This document shows positions 27,241 to 36,345 of a stretch of 64,000 nucleotides of DNA, in pieces. How positions within the stretch are numbered: the stretch's first letter is position 1; each line of letters begins with the position of its first letter. The stretch is from Endosaccharibacter trunci. Lineage in GTDB: Bacteria > Pseudomonadota > Alphaproteobacteria > Acetobacterales > Acetobacteraceae. The stretch is from positions 1-64,000 of the forward strand of contig JAMSKV010000008.1 in NCBI GenBank assembly GCA_024515975.1. The letters are read 5' to 3'. A model generated the notes under the pieces. The model searched no databases. It saw nothing but the letters and a program-made list of their open reading frames with translations, and had not been told where the DNA came from. The translations under genes were made by a program, and so were the position numbers.

Positions 27241-28257
27241 ATGCGCGCAGTCGTGATGCATTCGCCGGGTGACCTCAGGCTTGAGGACGTGCCGCGACCC
27301 GTTGCCGGCGCGGACGAGGTTCTGGTTCGCGTCGCGGCCTGCGGTGTCTGTGGTTCCGATATCCCGCGCATGCTCACCAAGGGCGCCCATCAGATGCCCA
27401 TTATCTGCGGACACGAGTTCTCTGGTCATATCGTCACGCTTGGCGAGCAGGTCGAGGATTTCCGGGAAGGAGAGCTGGTCTCCGTCGCGCCGCTGATCCC
27501 GTGCCGCAGATGCGACCAGTGCCTGACAGGGAATTTCTCGCGCTGCCGCGACTATGATTATTTCGGCAGTCGTCGCGACGGCGCCTATGCCGAGTTCGTC
27601 AGTGTTCCACGTGGCAATCTGCTGAAGACACCTGCCGGCATCGACCCGCGCGCCGCGGCGATGACCGATCCGGCCTCGATCGCGTTGCATGCAATCTGGC
27701 AGGCGCCCCCCACGATCGGTCAGACCGGCGGCGTCGTCGGATGCGGCCCGATCGGCCTGTTCGCGATCCAGTGGATGCGACTGATGGGAATGTCGCGGGT
27801 CTTGGCCGTCGACGTTTCCGAGCAGAAGCTCGAACAGGCGCGCGAGGCCGGCGCCACGCACACCTTTCTCAGCCATGCGCCCCGGCCGGACGTGCCGGGT
27901 TGCGATCTCATCATCGAGGCCGCCGGCCACCCCTCCACCGCCAATCTCGCCATCCGGCTGGCGGCTCCCGGCGGTCACGTCGTGTTCATCGGCATTCCGA
28001 CCCAGGATGTCGGGCTGGAAGTCGCGACCTTCAATCACATGCTGCGCCAGGAAGTCTCGCTGCACGGGTCCTGGAATTCGTTCGGGCCGCCCTTTCCCGG
28101 CCCGCAATGGACCACGACGCTTGAGAAGCTCGGCAGCGGCGAACTGCGCTGGGAGTTCATGATCACCCACGAGCCGGGGCTCGCCGAGCTGCCCGAAACG
28201 ATGGGCAAGTTCCGCGAAAGGAACGAGTTCATCTCCAAGGTGATGGTGCGTCCCTGA
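27241..28257 (+). CDS. Zinc-dependent alcohol/polyol dehydrogenase (GatD-like)
   Basis: NAD-dependent medium-chain dehydrogenase. The 338-aa protein has catalytic zinc residues in CGVCGSDIPR and GHEFSG, four structural Cys in APLIPCRRCDQCLTGNFSRC and a Rossmann motif GVVGCGPIG near residue 165. The order of motifs, including FGSRRDGAYAEF and HGSWNSFGPPFPGPQW, strongly resembles galactitol-1-phosphate dehydrogenase. As the importer is an ABC system and a kinase follows, it probably oxidises an unphosphorylated polyol to a ketose. The ATG at 27241 follows AAGGAC; an upstream in-frame start adds ten poorly conserved residues. Confidence 0.9.
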   Translation: MRAVVMHSPGDLRLEDVPRPVAGADEVLVRVAACGVCGSDIPRMLTKGAHQMPIICGHEFSGHIVTLGEQVEDFREGELVSVAPLIPCRRCDQCLTGNFSRCRDYDYFGSRRDGAYAEFVSVPRGNLLKTPAGIDPRAAAMTDPASIALHAIWQAPPTIGQTGGVVGCGPIGLFAIQWMRLMGMSRVLAVDVSEQKLEQAREAGATHTFLSHAPRPDVPGCDLIIEAAGHPSTANLAIRLAAPGGHVVFIGIPTQDVGLEVATFNHMLRQEVSLHGSWNSFGPPFPGPQWTTTLEKLGSGELRWEFMITHEPGLAELPETMGKFRERNEFISKVMVRP

Positions 28258-28290
28258 CAGACCAGCCGGCGCGTTCGCAGGAGGCCCGCA

Positions 28291-29859
28291 ATGTCCCTGA
28301 TGCTCGGCTTCGATTTCGGAACCGGCGGCGTACGCGTCGGCTTGTTCGACCTGGAACGGCGGGCGATCATCGCCACCGCCGAGCGCACCTACGAGACGCG
28401 CCATCCCCATCCGGGCTGGGCCGAACAATCGGCATGGGACTGGTGGGACGCGCTCGGAGCGGCTTGCCGAGACACCATGGAGCGTGCCGGCAACCCGACG
28501 GTATCGGCCATCTCGCTGGCCACCACCGCCTCCACCGTGGTCGCCTGCCGCGCCGACGGGACGCCGCTGCGGCCGGCCCTGCTGTGGATGGATTGCCGCG
28601 CCGGCGCCGAGGCCGCGCGCACCGCGCATCCGCACCCGGTGATGACGCAAAGCGGCGGCAGCGACGCGGCGGAATGGCTGGTGCCGAAGGCGATGTGGCT
28701 GGCAACGCACGAACCGGACGTCTATGCGGCCGCAGACGTGATCTGCGAGTGTCTGGACTGGCTCAATTTCCGCCTGACCGGCGCCTGGGCGGGCTCGCGG
28801 ATGAATGCCACCTGCAAATGGAACTATGACGGCAAGGAGCGGCGGTTCCACCCCGAGCTCTACGAGGCGTTCGGCGCACCCGGGCTCGGCCGCCGGCTTC
28901 CGGCCAGGATCATTCCTGTCGGCGCGCCGATCGAGCGTCTGTCCGCCGCCGCGGCCGCGCATCTGGGCTTGGGGACGCAGCGCCCCGTGGTCGCGCAGGG
29001 CGGCATCGACGCGCATATCGGCTTACTGGGCGCCGACACGATGGATCCGGGCAAGCTGCTCATGATCGGGGGCACCTCGGTGGTGCACCTTTTCCACCTT
29101 GCCGACGAGCGCCCGTTGCCGGGCTTCTGGGGTCCCTACCCGCACGCCCTGGTCGATGGGTTGTGGCTTGTGGAAGCAGGACAGGTTTCCGCCGGGTCCG
29201 TTCTGTCCTGGCTGAGCAACACCATCTTCCAGCTCGACATCGGCGGCACGCACCGTCTCATCGAGGCGGCAAGCCAGCTTCCGCCCACGAACAGCGGATT
29301 ACTGACGCTCGACTATTTCATGGGCAACCGCACCCCCTATCGCGACCCGCTGCTACGCGGGGCGATCCTCGGGCTCTCGCTCGGCCACGACCGCCCGGCG
29401 CTCTACCGTTCCGCCGTCGACGGGGTGGCGCTCGCATCGGCGAACGTCGTCGCCAGGGCGCGCGAGCTCGACGTGCCGATCGAGCGGATCGTCAGCGCCG
29501 GCGGCTACGCCAAGAACCCGCTCTGGCTGCGCGCCACCGTGGATGCGATCGGTCTGCCGGTGCAGATGGCGGCGGAGGAGAACCTCACCATCGTCGGCAC
29601 CGCCGCCGCGGCCGCGACGAGCATCGGCCTCTTTCCCGATCTGCGCGAAGCTGCCGCCGCCGTGGCGCGCGACGGAAGCCTGATCGAGCCCGATCCGTCG
29701 ATGCACGCGCATTTCGCGGAAGAACTGCACCGTTACCGCGAGGCGACCGATCGGCTGCGGCCCCTGCTGCACGAACTCGCCAGGCAGGAAACGCGCGCCG
29801 CAGGCCCGCTGCCCGTGCAGCAGCGCGAAAAGGATACGCTCGATGCCCGCGCGTACTGA
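28291..29859 (+). CDS. FGGY-family carbohydrate (pentulo)kinase
   Basis: ATP-dependent sugar kinase expected to phosphorylate the ketose formed by the upstream dehydrogenase. The 522-aa protein opens with the phosphate-1 motif GFDFGTGGVRVGLFD, has LLWMDCRA near residue 95, GGIDAHIGLLGADT near 235 and the FGGY C-terminal adenosine motif SAGGYAKNPLWLRATVD. The motif spacing suits ribulokinase/D-ribulokinase-like members more than glycerol kinase, but the substrate is not certain. A GGAGG precedes the ATG at 28291. Its last 17 bases overlap the regulator gene. Confidence 0.9.
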   Translation: MSLMLGFDFGTGGVRVGLFDLERRAIIATAERTYETRHPHPGWAEQSAWDWWDALGAACRDTMERAGNPTVSAISLATTASTVVACRADGTPLRPALLWMDCRAGAEAARTAHPHPVMTQSGGSDAAEWLVPKAMWLATHEPDVYAAADVICECLDWLNFRLTGAWAGSRMNATCKWNYDGKERRFHPELYEAFGAPGLGRRLPARIIPVGAPIERLSAAAAAHLGLGTQRPVVAQGGIDAHIGLLGADTMDPGKLLMIGGTSVVHLFHLADERPLPGFWGPYPHALVDGLWLVEAGQVSAGSVLSWLSNTIFQLDIGGTHRLIEAASQLPPTNSGLLTLDYFMGNRTPYRDPLLRGAILGLSLGHDRPALYRSAVDGVALASANVVARARELDVPIERIVSAGGYAKNPLWLRATVDAIGLPVQMAAEENLTIVGTAAAAATSIGLFPDLREAAAAVARDGSLIEPDPSMHAHFAEELHRYREATDRLRPLLHELARQETRAAGPLPVQQREKDTLDARAY

Positions 29860-30841
29860 GCTCGAAGAGATCGACTTCCGCACCCTCTCCAGCGAGGGGC
29901 GGGAGGCGCTGATGGTGCAGGCGGCCAAGGGCTATTACGAACTCGACCGCACCATGGCCGACATCGCGAAGTCGCTCGGCCTGACGCGCTTCCAGGTCGC
30001 GCGCCTGCTCAAGGACGCACGCGAGCAGGGGGTGGTGCGCATCGAGATCGTCCCGCGCGCGCAGCGCCGTCCGGATCTCGAAGCCGCCTTGCAGCGGACC
30101 TATGGGCTGCGCGAGGCGATCGTGGTTCCAAACCTGCGTGACGATGACGGGCTCATCGACATGGCCGCGCAGGCTGCAGGGCAGTTCCTGGCCGGTCTGG
30201 TGCCGCGACCCGCGCTGGTCGGCGTGTCCTGGGGACGCACCATGGCGTCCGTGGCCTATTGGCTCCCGCATCGCTGGAACGACGGCGTCGAAGTCGTGCT
30301 GCTGAATGGCGCGATGAATATCCACGCGACAGAATTGCGCACCAACAACATCGCGGAGTTGTTCGCATCCGCAGGCAATGGCCGCGCGATCCTGCTGCCG
30401 GTGCCGGCAATGGTCGGCCGCGCGGAGACGCGGATCGTGCTGGAACAGGACCCGGTCATCGCCGATGCGCTGTCGCTCGGCCAGAAGGCGACCGTCGTCT
30501 GCTTCGGGCTCGGCGGCATGACACCGGACTCGGTGCTGGTGCGCTCCGGCTCGCTCGCGGAGACCGACATCGTTCGGCTCTCCAAGCGCGGCGCCGTCGG
30601 CGATCTTCTCGGCCGTTTCGTCGATTCCGCCGGGCGAATCGTCGACACGTCGCTCGATGCACGCACCATCGGGCTCGATCCCCTGGCGCTGCGCGACAAG
30701 GAGATCGCCATGGGCGTGGCCGTCGGCCATCGCAAGCATCAGATCGTGCTCGCCGCCCTGCGGGCGAAGCTGGTGAACGTGCTCGTCACCGACGAGCAAA
30801 CGGCGCGCGTCGCGATGGAGGCCGCCCATGCGGGAAAATGA
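29843..30841 (+). CDS. SorC/DeoR-type sugar-responsive transcriptional regulator
   Basis: Transcription factor of the SorC family, which binds DNA as tetramers and releases it upon sugar-phosphate binding. The 332-aa protein has an N-terminal helix-turn-helix (MADIAKSLGLTRFQVARLLK, about 34-53) and a large effector domain with GVSWGRTMASV, CFGLGGM and a late ALDPLALR-type segment. It overlaps the kinase (17 bases) and the ATPase (14 bases), so it is translated within the operon it most likely controls. The two dyads at 26156 and 26224 are candidate binding sites. Confidence 0.9.
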   Translation: MPARTELEEIDFRTLSSEGREALMVQAAKGYYELDRTMADIAKSLGLTRFQVARLLKDAREQGVVRIEIVPRAQRRPDLEAALQRTYGLREAIVVPNLRDDDGLIDMAAQAAGQFLAGLVPRPALVGVSWGRTMASVAYWLPHRWNDGVEVVLLNGAMNIHATELRTNNIAELFASAGNGRAILLPVPAMVGRAETRIVLEQDPVIADALSLGQKATVVCFGLGGMTPDSVLVRSGSLAETDIVRLSKRGAVGDLLGRFVDSAGRIVDTSLDARTIGLDPLALRDKEIAMGVAVGHRKHQIVLAALRAKLVNVLVTDEQTARVAMEAAHAGK

Positions 30842-32351
30842 CGCGGTCGAGACTCCGGTTCTGGCGGTCGATCACGCCGCCAAGATCTTTCCCGGCAACG
30901 TGGTGGCCCTGGCAGACGCGACGCTGTCGATCCGGCCGGGCGAGGTGCATTGCCTGCTCGGTGCCAACGGCGCCGGCAAGAGCACCCTGCTCAAGATCAT
31001 CGCCGGCGCGCATCTGCCCACCAAAGGCAGCCTGGTGCTGGACGGCGTTCCACAGCGGTTCCGCAATCCGCTCGAGGCCGCGCGCGCCGGAATCTCGATG
31101 ATCTACCAGGAGCTCGACCTCGTCGGTTCGCTGAGCGTTGCGCAGAACATGCTGCTGGGCCGCGTCCCCTCACGCTGGGGTCTGGTGGATCGGAAGCATC
31201 GCGCGCAAATCGCCGCCGAAGCGCTCGAGAAGGTGGGTGCGGGCTTCGGGCTCGACGTGCCGGTCGCGTCGCTTTCGATCGCCAACCAGCAACTGACCGC
31301 GATCGCCCGCGCGCTGACCCTCGATGCCAAGATCATCATCATGGACGAGCCGTCGGCGGCTTTGAACGAGACCGAGCTCGAACGGGTGTTCGCGGTGATC
31401 CGCAGCCTCACCGCCCGCGGCATCGCGATCCTCTATGTCAGCCACCGGATGGGCGAGATCCGGGCGATCGGCGATCGGGTTACGGCGCTTCGCGGCGGAC
31501 GCACGGTGGACACGTTTCCGGTCGCCGGCACCTCGGATCAGACGCTGGTGGAGGCCGTTCTCGGGCGCAACCAGGCGCTGCTCGAGCGCAGCGCCCGAGC
31601 CCCCTGCGGCGACACGGTCGCGCTCTCGGCGCCCTTCCTGAAGGGACCGCACGGGCTTGAAATTCGCGATCTCTCCGTGCGCGAGGGCGAGATCATCGGC
31701 CTTTCCGGGCTGAACGGTTCCGGCCGCACCAGCCTGCTGCGCGTCCTGTTCGGCGACCTGCCTTCAACGGGCGACATCCTGCTCAACGGCCGGCCCTACA
31801 AGCCGAAACAGCCGGCCGACGCCATTGCCCGCGGCGTGGGGCTGGTGCCCGAGGACCGCAAGATGCACGGTCTCGTGCTGGACCAGGCGATCTACCGCAA
31901 CGCCGCCCTGCCCTCGCTGCGCCGTCGCCGTTTCATCTCGCACGACAGCTTGCGGCGCGGGTCCGCGCGCGTTCTGGGCGATCTGTCGACACGCTTCAGC
32001 GCCATCGACCAGCCGGTGCGCCAGCTCTCGGGCGGCAACCAGCAGAAGGTCGTGTTCTCGAAATGGGTTCTGAACGGAAGCCGCGTCCTGCTGCTCGACG
32101 AGCCGAGCCGCGGCCTCGACGTCGGCGCCAAGGCGGAACTCTACGCGCTGATCCGGCGCCTCGCCGAGCAGGGGGCGGCGATCCTTGTGGCGAGCAGCGA
32201 GCTCGATGAGATCTATGCCAATTGCGACAGGATCTGGGTGTTCCACGAAGGGCGCAACGTGCGCTGCTTCGATCCGACCGTCGCCTCGCGCGACGACATC
32301 CTCACCGCCGGCCTGATCGGTCATCGCGACGCTTCGGAGATCGCACCATGA
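30828..32351 (+). CDS. Sugar ABC transporter ATP-binding protein (RbsA-like)
   Basis: Tandem ATPase of the CUT2-type importer. The 507-aa protein has two ABC domains: the first with intact Walker A GANGAGKS near residue 45 and signature LSIANQQ, Walker B IIIMDEPSAAL; the second with the divergent Walker A GLNGSGRTS, signature LSGGNQQK near 400 and Walker B VLLLDEPSRGLD. Asymmetric second Walker A is usual for RbsA. It overlaps the regulator at its start and the permease at its stop (ATGA). Confidence 0.93.
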   Translation: MRENDAVETPVLAVDHAAKIFPGNVVALADATLSIRPGEVHCLLGANGAGKSTLLKIIAGAHLPTKGSLVLDGVPQRFRNPLEAARAGISMIYQELDLVGSLSVAQNMLLGRVPSRWGLVDRKHRAQIAAEALEKVGAGFGLDVPVASLSIANQQLTAIARALTLDAKIIIMDEPSAALNETELERVFAVIRSLTARGIAILYVSHRMGEIRAIGDRVTALRGGRTVDTFPVAGTSDQTLVEAVLGRNQALLERSARAPCGDTVALSAPFLKGPHGLEIRDLSVREGEIIGLSGLNGSGRTSLLRVLFGDLPSTGDILLNGRPYKPKQPADAIARGVGLVPEDRKMHGLVLDQAIYRNAALPSLRRRRFISHDSLRRGSARVLGDLSTRFSAIDQPVRQLSGGNQQKVVFSKWVLNGSRVLLLDEPSRGLDVGAKAELYALIRRLAEQGAAILVASSELDEIYANCDRIWVFHEGRNVRCFDPTVASRDDILTAGLIGHRDASEIAP

Positions 32352-33361
32352 GCACGCTCGTCCAGGGCCGCAACGCGGCGGAAGCGACCGGGCGCTTCAC
32401 GATGGCCAGCCTGACCGCCTTCCTGCTGCGCTACAATTTCATCGTCATCTTCTTCGTCGTCGCCGCCATCGCGACCTGCCTGTCCAATGATTTTCTGACC
32501 TGGCGCAATATCTGCAACCTGTTCCAGCAATCGAGCGTGGTCGGGATCGTCGCGATCGGCATGACGTTCGTCATCCTCACCGCGAATATCGACCTCTCCG
32601 TCGGCAGCATGGTCGCCTGCAGCGGATTGATCGTGTCCCTGCTGATGCAGGCGGGCATCCCGCCGGCCGTGGCGATCCCGGCGACATTCCTGATCGGCAC
32701 CTGTATCGGCGCGACGCTCGGCGCCATCTCGGCCTATGCCGCGGTGCCGAGCTTCATCGTGACGCTGGCCGGCCTGGTCACGATCCGCGGCGTCACCTTC
32801 CTGCTGTCGAACGGCGCCCCGATCGGGGGGTTGCCGCACGGCTTCGGCGCGTTCGGTTCCTACCAGATCCCGCTCCTGCCCGGGGTGACCTTCCCGATCC
32901 TGGGCCTGCTGTTCCTGGTCGTCTGGGGCGCGGCCTCCCTGGTGCTGCGCTACACCGTGTTCGGCGAATATGTGTTCGCGACCGGCGGCAACGCCGAGGC
33001 GGCGCGCTTGTCGGGCCTGCCGGTGCGGCTGATCGTCACCCTCGTCTTCGCCATTTCCGGTCTGCTGTCATCGCTGTCCGGCGTGCTCCTGACCGCGCGC
33101 CTGCGCATCGGTCAGCCGACCGCGGCACAAGGCCTGGAACTCGACGCGATCGCCGCGGTCGTGCTGGGCGGCACGAGCCTGTTCGGCGGCCGCGGCAGCG
33201 TGCTCGGAACATTGTTCGCGGTCATGCTGCTGCAGGTGCTGCGCAACATCTTCAATCTGCTGGGTCTGGGCTCGTTCTACCAGATGACCATCACCGGGCT
33301 GATCATCATCGCGGCGATCCTGTTGAACCGCGTGATCGACAGCCGGCAGGGGCGCCGGTGA
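32348..33361 (+). CDS. Sugar ABC transporter permease (RbsC-like)
   Basis: Inner-membrane channel subunit of the importer. The 337-aa protein has about eight to ten hydrophobic segments, with the CUT2 permease markers ANIDLSVGSMVA (near 80), VPSFIVTLAGL and the EAA-like cytoplasmic segment GNAEAARLSGLPV. It starts at an ATG overlapping the ATPase stop (ATGA), so stoichiometric translation is likely. It is the last gene of the operon; no obvious hairpin terminator follows. Confidence 0.93.
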   Translation: MSTLVQGRNAAEATGRFTMASLTAFLLRYNFIVIFFVVAAIATCLSNDFLTWRNICNLFQQSSVVGIVAIGMTFVILTANIDLSVGSMVACSGLIVSLLMQAGIPPAVAIPATFLIGTCIGATLGAISAYAAVPSFIVTLAGLVTIRGVTFLLSNGAPIGGLPHGFGAFGSYQIPLLPGVTFPILGLLFLVVWGAASLVLRYTVFGEYVFATGGNAEAARLSGLPVRLIVTLVFAISGLLSSLSGVLLTARLRIGQPTAAQGLELDAIAAVVLGGTSLFGGRGSVLGTLFAVMLLQVLRNIFNLLGLGSFYQMTITGLIIIAAILLNRVIDSRQGRR

Positions 33362-33856
33362 TCGGGACGGGCCACGACCGATAGCGATGATCACTCCGTT
33401 TTCGCCATAGCCCTATAGAGCTGCCTGTAGCATCAAGCCGATCTGGAGTGAGCGGCGCTAAACCCACAGGCTTACATAGAATTCGTTCGGGAAAATCGAG
33501 ACACGATGCGTCTTTTGCGGTCGAGGGCGACCAGTTATTGGGATTGCTATTACCGCGCCTCCTATCCCAAGCGGAGTGCGTATCCCGGCGTAGCCTTCCT
33601 GCATCAGCTCGAAGTCTGGGCAAGTTAACCTTGGGCGTCCGACAATCGAAGGCCAGATAAAAGGCCGCACGTTGCGGTTCGGCCGGTCGATTGATTTTGC
33701 TTCGATTTTTCGCCGATCCGGCAATGTGCGGCCTTGGGGCACAGTGTGCATGACCCATCAAGATACTGTTTGAAAACCACTTTTTGCACATTTCTCAGTT
33801 GGCGATAGCCGAGCTTCCGGATCGAATCCGCTTTCCATACCGAGCGTTACACGATA
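33362..33856. other. Gene-free, lower-GC stretch before mazEF
   Basis: Roughly 500 bases between the permease and the toxin-antitoxin pair, with visibly lower GC than its surroundings. Frames are open on both strands (for example minus strand 33458-33751), but none has a good ribosome binding site or a product I recognise. It may be decayed mobile or island DNA. Confidence 0.45.
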
Positions 33857-33870
33857 GGTTACATGTAACC
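33857..33870. promoter_or_regulatory. Perfect 14-bp palindrome GGTTACATGTAACC, mazEF operator
   Basis: The palindrome lies 18 bases before the mazE start. A related half-site GTTACA occurs at 33845-33850. Such palindromes over the promoter are typical sites for autorepression by antitoxin or toxin-antitoxin complexes. Confidence 0.6.
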
Positions 33871-33888
33871 GCATCAGGAAACTGAGTC

Positions 33889-34113
33889 ATGGCCCAGGCG
33901 AGAGGCGCTAAGCCCACCAAGATGAAGGTTCAGGAGCACCGCGACCGGCTACGCGCCCAAGGTCTGCGGCCGATTCAGATTTGGGTGCCGGATGTGCGGG
34001 CGTCATCCTTCCGATCGGAGGCGCACCGGCAATCGACGGCCGTGGCGGCGAGCGCCCATGCGGCCGAGGATCAGGCGTTCATCGACACGGTGTCCGATTG
34101 GGACGATGAATGA
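33889..34113 (+). CDS. mazE: MazE-type antitoxin (DUF3018 family)
   Basis: Labile antitoxin expected to neutralise the toxin next door and to repress its own operon. The 74-aa protein is basic at the N-terminus and contains KMKVQEHRDRLRAQGLRPIQIWVPD, the DUF3018 hallmark region, followed by an Ala/His/Ser-rich acidic C-terminal tail (AEDQAFIDTVSDWDDE) that likely wraps the toxin. AGGAAA lies about ten bases before the ATG. The stop overlaps the toxin start as ATGA. Confidence 0.85.
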   Translation: MAQARGAKPTKMKVQEHRDRLRAQGLRPIQIWVPDVRASSFRSEAHRQSTAVAASAHAAEDQAFIDTVSDWDDE

Positions 34114-34466
34114 GGCGGGGCGAGGTCTGGACCGTCTCCGGCGGTAAGGATTACGCAGGCAAGCCTCGCCCCGTCGTCATCGTGCAGGACGATGCCTTTG
34201 ACGCGACCGACTCGATCACCATCTGCGCCTTCACCACGGACCCGACCGACGCCCCCCTGTTCCGGCTGCCGGTGGAACCGAGCGAGCGTAACGGCCTGCG
34301 CTCTCCCTCCCGGCTGATGGTGGATAAGATCACCACTGTCCCGAAGTCCAAGGTCGGCGAACGGATCGGCCGGCTGGACGACGAAGACAAGGTCCGGCTC
34401 AACCAGGCCGTGATGGTGTTCCTCGGCCTGGCGGTGTCGCCGAGAACGGGCCGGAAAGGGGCATGA
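34110..34466 (+). CDS. mazF: MazF/PemK-type mRNA interferase toxin
   Basis: Sequence-specific endoribonuclease toxin of a type II toxin-antitoxin system. The 118-aa protein begins MRRGEVWTVSGG and has the family motifs GKPRPVVIVQDD (with the catalytic Arg), ITICAFTTDP and the KITTVPKSKVGERIG stretch with the conserved Thr. The four-base ATGA overlap with the antitoxin gene is the normal arrangement. It lies near tRNA-Ser, a usual place for acquired modules. Confidence 0.92.
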   Translation: MRRGEVWTVSGGKDYAGKPRPVVIVQDDAFDATDSITICAFTTDPTDAPLFRLPVEPSERNGLRSPSRLMVDKITTVPKSKVGERIGRLDDEDKVRLNQAVMVFLGLAVSPRTGRKGA

Positions 34467-34538
34467 CGAGAAGTGCGGCACCGGAGCGAAGACGCGTCAG
34501 ATACCGGCGCAAACGCAGTGCCCACTCAGGGACTGAAG

Positions 34539-34628
34539 TGGCGGAGAGGGTGGGATTCGAACCCACGGAACCCTTGCGAGTTCGCCAGTTTTCAAGACTG
34601 GAGCCTTAAACCACTCGGCCACCTCTCC
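34539..34628 (-). tRNA. tRNA-Ser (anticodon UGA)
   Basis: The minus strand folds as a class II tRNA of 90 bases. The acceptor stem GGAGAGG pairs with CCTCTCC before an encoded CCA end; the D arm is GGCCGAGTGG-type; the anticodon loop CTTGAAA gives UGA between CCAGT and ACTGG; a long variable arm follows, then GGTTCGAATCC in the T arm. It reads UCA and, by wobble, other UCN serine codons. Confidence 0.97.
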
Positions 34629-34887
34629 CAGGCCGCCTATATGGCGGCAAACCGGCGCCCGGGCAAACCGTCCGGGCCGGGCACCCCTCAACCTGGCGTC
34701 CTCCGCCCGAAGTGCCGTGACCTGCGGACACCCCATTCGAACACGCGCCTCACGCGGCTCTTGGCGGCCGCGCCGTTTCTTGCTTTTTTGAGATGGTCGA
34801 ACACGCAATCTGTCAGGTGTCCCGGATGTCGAAGCCACGCCTGAATCACGCCCGTATCCAGTCTGAGCTCGCCGTGGGCAACGCCGC

Positions 34888-36345
34888 ATGAGCGGGGCGG
34901 CGTCCGGTTCCGGCCTGTTTCAGAGCTACGGCAATCCGCGCTTTTTCTGCGAAATCATGAACGCCATCGGTCCGGAGGACCCGACCGTGGCTCTGGTGCG
35001 AGACCGTCTGCGCGCCTTCGACGAGGACGAGCTTCGCCGCCGCGCCAGCGCGGCCGAAGCAGAGCTCTACAATCTCGGCATCACCTTCACGGTGTATTCC
35101 GAGCGCGACTCGATCGACCGCATCCTCCCGTTCGACCTGATCCCGCGCATCCTGACCGCGGCGGAATGGGATGTCGTGGAGCGCGGCGTCGTGCAGCGCG
35201 TCACCGCCATCAATCAGTTCCTGTGGGACATCTACCACGACCAGAAAATCCTGAAGGACGGCGTTCTTCCGCGCGACCTGGTGCTGGGCAACAGCAATTT
35301 CCGGCCCGAGATGATGGGCCTCGACGTGCCGCTCGGCGTCTATGTGCACGTCAACGGCACCGATATCGTGCGCGACGACCAGGGGCGCTTCCTGGTTCTG
35401 GAGGACAACGCCCGCACCCCGTCCGGCGTGTCCTACGTGATCGAGAACCGGCACATGATGCTGCGTGTTCTGCCGGATCTCGTGGCAGGTTTGCGCATTC
35501 GCGGCGTGGACGAGTACGGCGTACGGCTGCAGCAGGCGATGGCGGCGATGGCGCCGGAGCATGTGCCCGACCCACAGGTCGTGCTGCTGTCGCCCGGCAT
35601 CTACAACGCCGCCTATTTCGAGCACGTCTTTCTGGCGCGCGAAATGGGGGTGCCGCTGGTGGAAGGGCGCGATCTGGTGGTCGAGGATGCGCGCGTCTAC
35701 ATGCGCACCATCGCCGGCCTTCGTCCCGTCCACGCGATCTATCGCCGGCTGAACGACGATTTCCTCGACCCGGACGTGTTCCGCCCGGACAGCCAGCTGG
35801 GCGTACGCGGCCTGGTGGATGCATGGCGCCGTGGCAACGTCGCGATCGCCAACGCGGTCGGCACCGGCGTCGCCGACGACAAGGCGATCTATGCCTACAT
35901 GCCGCGCATCATCAAATACTATCTCGACCAGGACCCGATCCTGGACAACGTCCAGACCAATATCTGCCGCGAGGCGGACGGGCTGCAGTACACGCTCGAC
36001 AATCTCGAGACCCTGGTGGTCAAGCCCGTCGGCGAATCCGGCGGCTATGGGCTGATCATCGGCCCGCACGCGAGCAAGACGGAACTCGACGCGTTCCGCT
36101 CCAAGCTCAAGGCGGATCCGGCCAACTACATCAGCCAGCCTGTCATAAACCTGTCCACTGCGCCCACCCTCTGCGAGGACGGTGTGCAGGCCAGGCACGT
36201 CGATCTCCGGCCATTCGCCATCACCGGACAATCAACCTGGGTTCTACCCGGCGGCCTGTCGCGCGTCGCATTGAAGAAGGGATCGCTGGTGGTGAACTCC
36301 TCGCAGGGCGGCGGTTCCAAGGATACCTGGGTGCTGCAATCGTGA
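34888..36345 (+). CDS. Circularly permuted ATP-grasp type 2 family protein
   Basis: Predicted ATP-dependent carboxylate-amine/thiol ligase. The 485-aa protein matches the permuted ATP-grasp family (DUF404/DUF407) with LPFDLIPRILTAAEW, LVLEDNARTPSGVSYV near residue 180, VDAWRRGNVAIANAVGTGVADDK and NLETLVVKPVGESGGYG in the nucleotide-binding lobe. In the family these genes pair with alpha-E proteins and often with a transglutaminase-like gene, suggesting synthesis or processing of a peptide. Here only the alpha-E partner follows, overlapping the stop. Product unknown. Confidence 0.9.
   Translation: MSGAASGSGLFQSYGNPRFFCEIMNAIGPEDPTVALVRDRLRAFDEDELRRRASAAEAELYNLGITFTVYSERDSIDRILPFDLIPRILTAAEWDVVERGVVQRVTAINQFLWDIYHDQKILKDGVLPRDLVLGNSNFRPEMMGLDVPLGVYVHVNGTDIVRDDQGRFLVLEDNARTPSGVSYVIENRHMMLRVLPDLVAGLRIRGVDEYGVRLQQAMAAMAPEHVPDPQVVLLSPGIYNAAYFEHVFLAREMGVPLVEGRDLVVEDARVYMRTIAGLRPVHAIYRRLNDDFLDPDVFRPDSQLGVRGLVDAWRRGNVAIANAVGTGVADDKAIYAYMPRIIKYYLDQDPILDNVQTNICREADGLQYTLDNLETLVVKPVGESGGYGLIIGPHASKTELDAFRSKLKADPANYISQPVINLSTAPTLCEDGVQARHVDLRPFAITGQSTWVLPGGLSRVALKKGSLVVNSSQGGGSKDTWVLQS

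Noticed and set aside
34497-34889. Minus-strand frame through tRNA-Ser
   Set aside because: It crosses the tRNA and has no start signal or recognisable product.
35166-36341. Plus-strand frame extending upstream of the alpha-E protein
   Set aside because: This part overlaps the ATP-grasp gene in another frame and is Arg-rich nonsense; the alpha-E domain starts only near 36342.
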